Part shown: positions 33,499 through 36,256 of the stretch, one piece after another
Numbering within the stretch: position 1 is the first letter of the stretch
How the letters are laid out: each line of letters opens with the position of its first letter
Translations under genes and position numbers: made by a program
Assembly (NCBI GenBank): GCA_040876735.1
Contig: JBBDPC010000025.1
Coordinates: 1-36,256, forward strand
Reading direction: 5' to 3'
DNA from: Natronomicrosphaera sp040876735
GTDB lineage: Bacteria > Planctomycetota > Phycisphaerae > Phycisphaerales > Phycisphaeraceae
Length of the DNA: 36,256 nucleotides
Notes under the pieces: model-generated
What the model was told of the DNA's origin: nothing
Seen by the model: only the letters and a program-made list of their open reading frames with translations
The model's database searches: none

Positions 33499-34620
33499 CT
33501 ATGCCGTCAGTCCTCGGGTTGACAATTCTGCGCGGGCGCGATCCACGTGATCGTCAGCCGCCTGCTGGGACAGCCAGCCAGCCAGTTCGGTCAAGCCGTC
33601 TTCGAAGCTCACCGCCGGCTCATAGCCCAGCACCCGCTTGGCACGCGTGATGTCGGCGAAGCAGTGGCGGATGTCGCCATGCCGGTATTCGCCGCTGATC
33701 CGCGGCTCGATCCGCCGACCGAGCACGCCGGCGAGATGCCCGGCCACGTCGCGCACCGTGCGCGGCTGGCCGCTGCCGATGTTGAACACCGGCTTGGCTT
33801 CGTCGGGCAGCGATGCGGTCAGCGCCAGCGTGCAGGCTCGCGCGACATCGTGCACACTGACGAAGTCACGCTGCTGCTGACCGTCCTCATACACAATCGG
33901 CGGCCGATTGTTCAGCAACCGCGACGCGAAGATCGCCAGCACGCCGGTGTACGGGTTGCTCAGCGCCTGGCGCGGGCCATAGACGTTGAAAAACCGCAGC
34001 GCCAGCGTCGGAATGCCATACGCCTGCCCGACGATGAGGCACAGTTGCTCCTGGCTGTACTTGTTCAGCGCGTAGACCGAGGCGAGACGCGGCCGCTTGG
34101 CCTCGGGCGTGGGCAGGGGGGTGAGCGGATCGCCCGCCGCGTCGACCGGCTCCCAGCGGCCGGCCTTCATCTGCTCCACCTGGCGGGCGGCGTCGTCGAC
34201 CGGCTGGCCGTGGGCGTCGTGGTAGAGCCCTTCGCCGTAGATGCTCATGCTCGAGGCGACGACGAGCCGGCGAACGGGATGCTGCAACAACGCTTCAAGC
34301 AACACCGCCGTGCCCGTGTCGTTCGTCGTGGTGTAGTCGGCGACCTGGTACATGCTCTGCCCCACGCCGACGCGAGCGGCAAAGTGGTAGACGGCGTCCA
34401 TCCCCTGCACCGCCCGGCGGACGATGAACGGGTCGCACACGTCGCCGCGCATCAACTCGACCGCCTCATGCAGGTACCCCGGCCGGCCGGCGTCCGCCCC
34501 GTGCACCTGCGGCTCAAGCCGGTCGAGCACGCGGACGCGATGACCCTCGCGGATCAGTTGGTCCGCCAGGTGGGAGCCGATGAAGCCGGCCCCACCGGTG
34601 ATCAATACGGATTGCCCCAT
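33499..34620 (-). CDS. UDP-glucose 4-epimerase-like NAD-dependent epimerase/dehydratase
   Basis: A 373-residue extended SDR and the first gene of the cassette. The cofactor loop is TGGAGFIG (8-15), the active site SSMSIYG (123-129) and Y183-x3-K187 (VYALNKYS). FFNVYGPRQ and QQRDFVSVHDVA are the substrate and specificity region of the GalE/ArnA-like group. Its role would be to make the nucleotide-sugar donor. AGGAGG precedes this ATG; a frame to 34848 continues upstream through low-complexity sequence. Confidence 0.9.
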   Translation of the reverse strand: MGQSVLITGGAGFIGSHLADQLIREGHRVRVLDRLEPQVHGADAGRPGYLHEAVELMRGDVCDPFIVRRAVQGMDAVYHFAARVGVGQSMYQVADYTTTNDTGTAVLLEALLQHPVRRLVVASSMSIYGEGLYHDAHGQPVDDAARQVEQMKAGRWEPVDAAGDPLTPLPTPEAKRPRLASVYALNKYSQEQLCLIVGQAYGIPTLALRFFNVYGPRQALSNPYTGVLAIFASRLLNNRPPIVYEDGQQQRDFVSVHDVARACTLALTASLPDEAKPVFNIGSGQPRTVRDVAGHLAGVLGRRIEPRISGEYRHGDIRHCFADITRAKRVLGYEPAVSFEDGLTELAGWLSQQAADDHVDRARAELSTRGLTA

Positions 34621-35301
34621 CGAGAATGCTCCTCCTGCTTCCCCTCGGCGGGGTCGTCCCTCCCCCGCCGCAGGTCGCGCACCGTTCGCCCTTGCAGGGG
34701 CAGCAACTGCAATCGGCATACCGCATGTGTGCAAGCGGCCAGCCAGCTTGCTGAGGAGGGCGTGAGAATTGGCCCCAACACCCCGGGCCGCGGCACCAGG
34801 GACCGCGATTCCCGCGGCATCGCAGGCCAGAAGTTCGGCCGACGGCAACGCGTTTGCTCAATGCAAATCGCCGACCCGCGAGGCGGATGATGTTCCGGTG
34901 AAGCCGGTGACGGCTGTAGCGGTTACAAGCGACCGCAACTTTTACATGATCTTCCGCCCCCGCCAGCCGATGCGAGCGGCCCCGCATGGACGCCTGCGTG
35001 AAACCCCCGCCCCCGCGATATCGCATTCATGAACCATGAGCCGGCTCATGCCGACCTCCGATCCAAGGCGCAGCGCCCTTCCGGCTGGCGGGCACGTCAC
35101 CGGTCGCTGATGGCACAGCAGTTGCACTGTTGTCACTGCTGCATTTGTGCGAATGCATACAAGAAGCATGCGGCCGCGTCGGCGGGAAGGCCTGAACCGT
35201 GCGACGCCCGGCCCGGCGCAACATCGCGTATATGCCGCCATCACGGCACAGGTGGCGTTTCTGTGGGTGCTGTCCCGCTTCCTCTGATCAGGAACTTTCT
35301 C
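34621..35301. promoter_or_regulatory. Divergent control region of the glycosylation cassette and the PRC-barrel gene
   Basis: About 680 bases without a supportable gene. It should hold the promoters for the leftward cassette and the rightward PRC-barrel gene. I cannot assign -35/-10 pairs with confidence. A perfect 16-bp palindrome lies at 35035-35050. Confidence 0.5.
35035..35050. promoter_or_regulatory. Perfect 16-bp palindrome (possible operator)
   Basis: CATGAGCCGGCTCATG is fully self-complementary and lies in the divergent region. A regulator site is possible, but nothing identifies the protein. Confidence 0.4.
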
Positions 35302-35646
35302 ATGGCCGATGTTCCCATCACTTGCGTCAGTCGACTCCTGCACCATCCCGTCCGCAACTTGCAGGGGCAGTCGTTGGGCGAGATCGAAGAACTGGTGATC
35401 GACGCCGGCCGTGGCTTCATCGCCTACGTCGTGCTCATCCATCCCGCTTCCGCTGGCGTCACACGCAAGCGGTTCGCCATCCCCTGGCACGCGCTCTCGA
35501 TGGATCAGGCCCACGGCTGCCTGCGGTTGAACCTCGCCCTCGAAGTGCTCAGCGAAGCGCCCGGCCTGCCGGACGCCGCCACCCCCGCCAGGGCATCGGC
35601 CCGCCCCGCGCTGGCCGGCGAGGCCGTGGGCGCGACCCTGCGCTAA
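35302..35646 (+). CDS. PRC-barrel domain protein
   Basis: A 114-residue protein made of one PRC-barrel (residues about 7-75): SRLLHHPVRNLQGQSLGEIEELVIDAGRGFIAYVVLIH is the typical beta-barrel start, followed by FAIPWHALSMD. The last 25 residues are Ala/Pro-rich and unstructured. PRC-barrels in small proteins are general binding or surface modules; a partner cannot be named. AGGAA is about eight bases before the ATG, favouring it over a longer frame from 35029. It is followed closely by a convergent zinc-ribbon gene. Confidence 0.85.
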   Translation: MADVPITCVSRLLHHPVRNLQGQSLGEIEELVIDAGRGFIAYVVLIHPASAGVTRKRFAIPWHALSMDQAHGCLRLNLALEVLSEAPGLPDAATPARASARPALAGEAVGATLR

Positions 35647-35661
35647 GCCCCCTCGCCATCA

Positions 35662-35991
35662 TCACGAAGGCGAGCCGGTGTCCGACTCGGGTGACGCCGA
35701 CGTCGAGTCGTCTTCCTCCTCCGTCGCGCCTGTCGGCTCAGCCGTGCGATTCTCCAGATCGCGCGCCACGCCTTGCCCGTACCGGAAGGCAATAAGGTGA
35801 CACCGCTTGCACCGCCACGCGGGCAACCGCGTCCGCCGGTCCCAACTGAACGTGCCCGGCAGCGCCTCGGCAAAGTCCAGACCCGACGATTCCCGTCGGC
35901 GGTACCAATGCAGCCCGCCCGCCGTGGGGATATACCCTTCTTCCATCTGGGCATGACACTGCGGACAACGCGCTTCACCGTGCAGACTCAT
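35662..35991 (-). CDS. Zinc-ribbon protein (DUF6487-like)
   Basis: A 109-residue protein with two zinc knuckles, CPQC (residues 9-12) and CKRC (59-62), joined by a sequence rich in aromatic residues (GGLHWYRRRES, GTFSWDRR). EEGYIPTAGGLHW fits the DUF6487 pattern of planctomycete and firmicute small proteins. The C-terminal tail is acidic and Ser/Thr-rich. AAGGA precedes this ATG; the longer frame to 36069 is not supported. The biological role is unknown. Confidence 0.75.
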   Translation of the reverse strand: MSLHGEARCPQCHAQMEEGYIPTAGGLHWYRRRESSGLDFAEALPGTFSWDRRTRLPAWRCKRCHLIAFRYGQGVARDLENRTAEPTGATEEEDDSTSASPESDTGSPS

Positions 35992-36059
35992 CAGATGTCC
36001 TTTCGCGAGTGCAGAGAGACGGGGCCCTGCCAATCTTATCGACCATTCTTCACTTGGTC

Positions 36060-36162
36060 GATCACCCATTCCGGTGGGTCGTGGGTCAGTCTGAATCTCT
36101 TGATCGTCAGTGGCGCCCGCGCCACTTCATTCAAACTGACCCACGACCTTCCGGTGGTGATC
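36060..36162. repeat. Palindromic repeat family, locus 4 (cruciform, 103 bp)
   Basis: GATCACC (36060-36066) pairs with GGTGATC (36156-36162); inside, arms 36077-36096 and 36129-36148 match in 19 of 20 bases (GGTCGTGGGTCAGTYTGAAT); and the centre is a perfect 8-bp stem AGTGGCGC/GCGCCACT (36109-36126). The reverse arm repeats the core seen at 5147-5179. Confidence 0.8.
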
Positions 36163-36256
36163 AAAAGCGCCCGGGAAGCCGGCACCAGGCTCACGCCAGC
36201 GGCGCGCACACGCACCGCCGCCCCCGGCGCACCAACGTGCAACCAGGGCCGGCGGC

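Noticed and set aside
26628..34890. Series of plus-strand frames opposite the glycosylation cassette
   Set aside because: Each mirrors one cassette gene and has shadow composition; the minus-strand genes carry full motifs.
36036..36242. 68-codon minus-strand frame at the right edge
   Set aside because: Most of it lies in the 36060-36162 palindrome and it has no ribosome site.
1..36256. CRISPR array, phage or transposase genes
   Set aside because: No regularly spaced identical repeats, integrase, capsid or transposase motifs were seen on either strand.

Overview
The window is GC-rich, gene-dense bacterial DNA. The best guess is a planctomycete of the class Phycisphaerae. That is an inference from four things: a PEP-CTERM-like exported protein whose tail follows the planctomycete VPTPAA / hydrophobic / RRR pattern, a large membrane protein of the DUF6785/DUF6784 type, a small protein of the kind that begins MTIDQLRQLW and is common in planctomycetes, and the general gene style. 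I see no rRNA, phage, insertion sequence, CRISPR array or obvious truncated gene at either edge.

Layout. 0.16-3.7 kb, plus strand: a FAD/Rieske oxidoreductase (YhfW-like), a DUF58 protein and an extended-SDR epimerase. 3.75-5.5 kb: a small exported protein of unknown function, about 1 kb of non-coding DNA with dispersed palindromic repeats, and a tRNA with anticodon UAA whose variable loop is unexpectedly short. 5.7-10.8 kb: a PAS-rich hybrid histidine kinase on the minus strand and a DUF6785 membrane protein on the plus strand. 11.1-13.3 kb: a YbaK-type deacylase, deoxyribose-phosphate aldolase (deoC) and an alpha/beta hydrolase. 13.3-14.6 kb: a compact divergent control region with a probable leaderless mRNA and an unassigned or leader-type terminator, a ribbon-helix-helix-like protein, and a protein with a broken metallopeptidase motif. 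14.7-18.2 kb: a DUF3142 protein overlapping a large exported repeat-rich protein. 18.3-19.1 kb: the PEP-CTERM-like protein with a clean terminator.

19.5-24.7 kb: a 2-oxoacid:ferredoxin oxidoreductase (korA/korB) whose two genes are separated by two small, less GC-rich, translationally coupled genes; it diverges from nadA (quinolinate synthase), with recognisable promoters on both sides of the shared gap. 24.8-26.5 kb: a small two-helix membrane protein and an MscS-family channel of the YbdG type. 26.5-34.6 kb: a seven-gene minus-strand cassette for a glycan or glycoconjugate: two NAD-dependent sugar epimerases/dehydratases, a zinc-type dehydrogenase, a GT4 glycosyltransferase and three CgeB-like glycosyltransferases. 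35.3-36.0 kb: a PRC-barrel protein and a zinc-ribbon protein.

The features most worth follow-up are the glycosylation cassette, the class-I-shaped tRNA with a UAA anticodon, the 13.37-13.60 kb divergent promoter/terminator region, the foreign-looking gene pair inside korAB, and a family of REP/BIME-like palindromic repeats at four loci. All calls come from reading the sequence only; no database search was possible.
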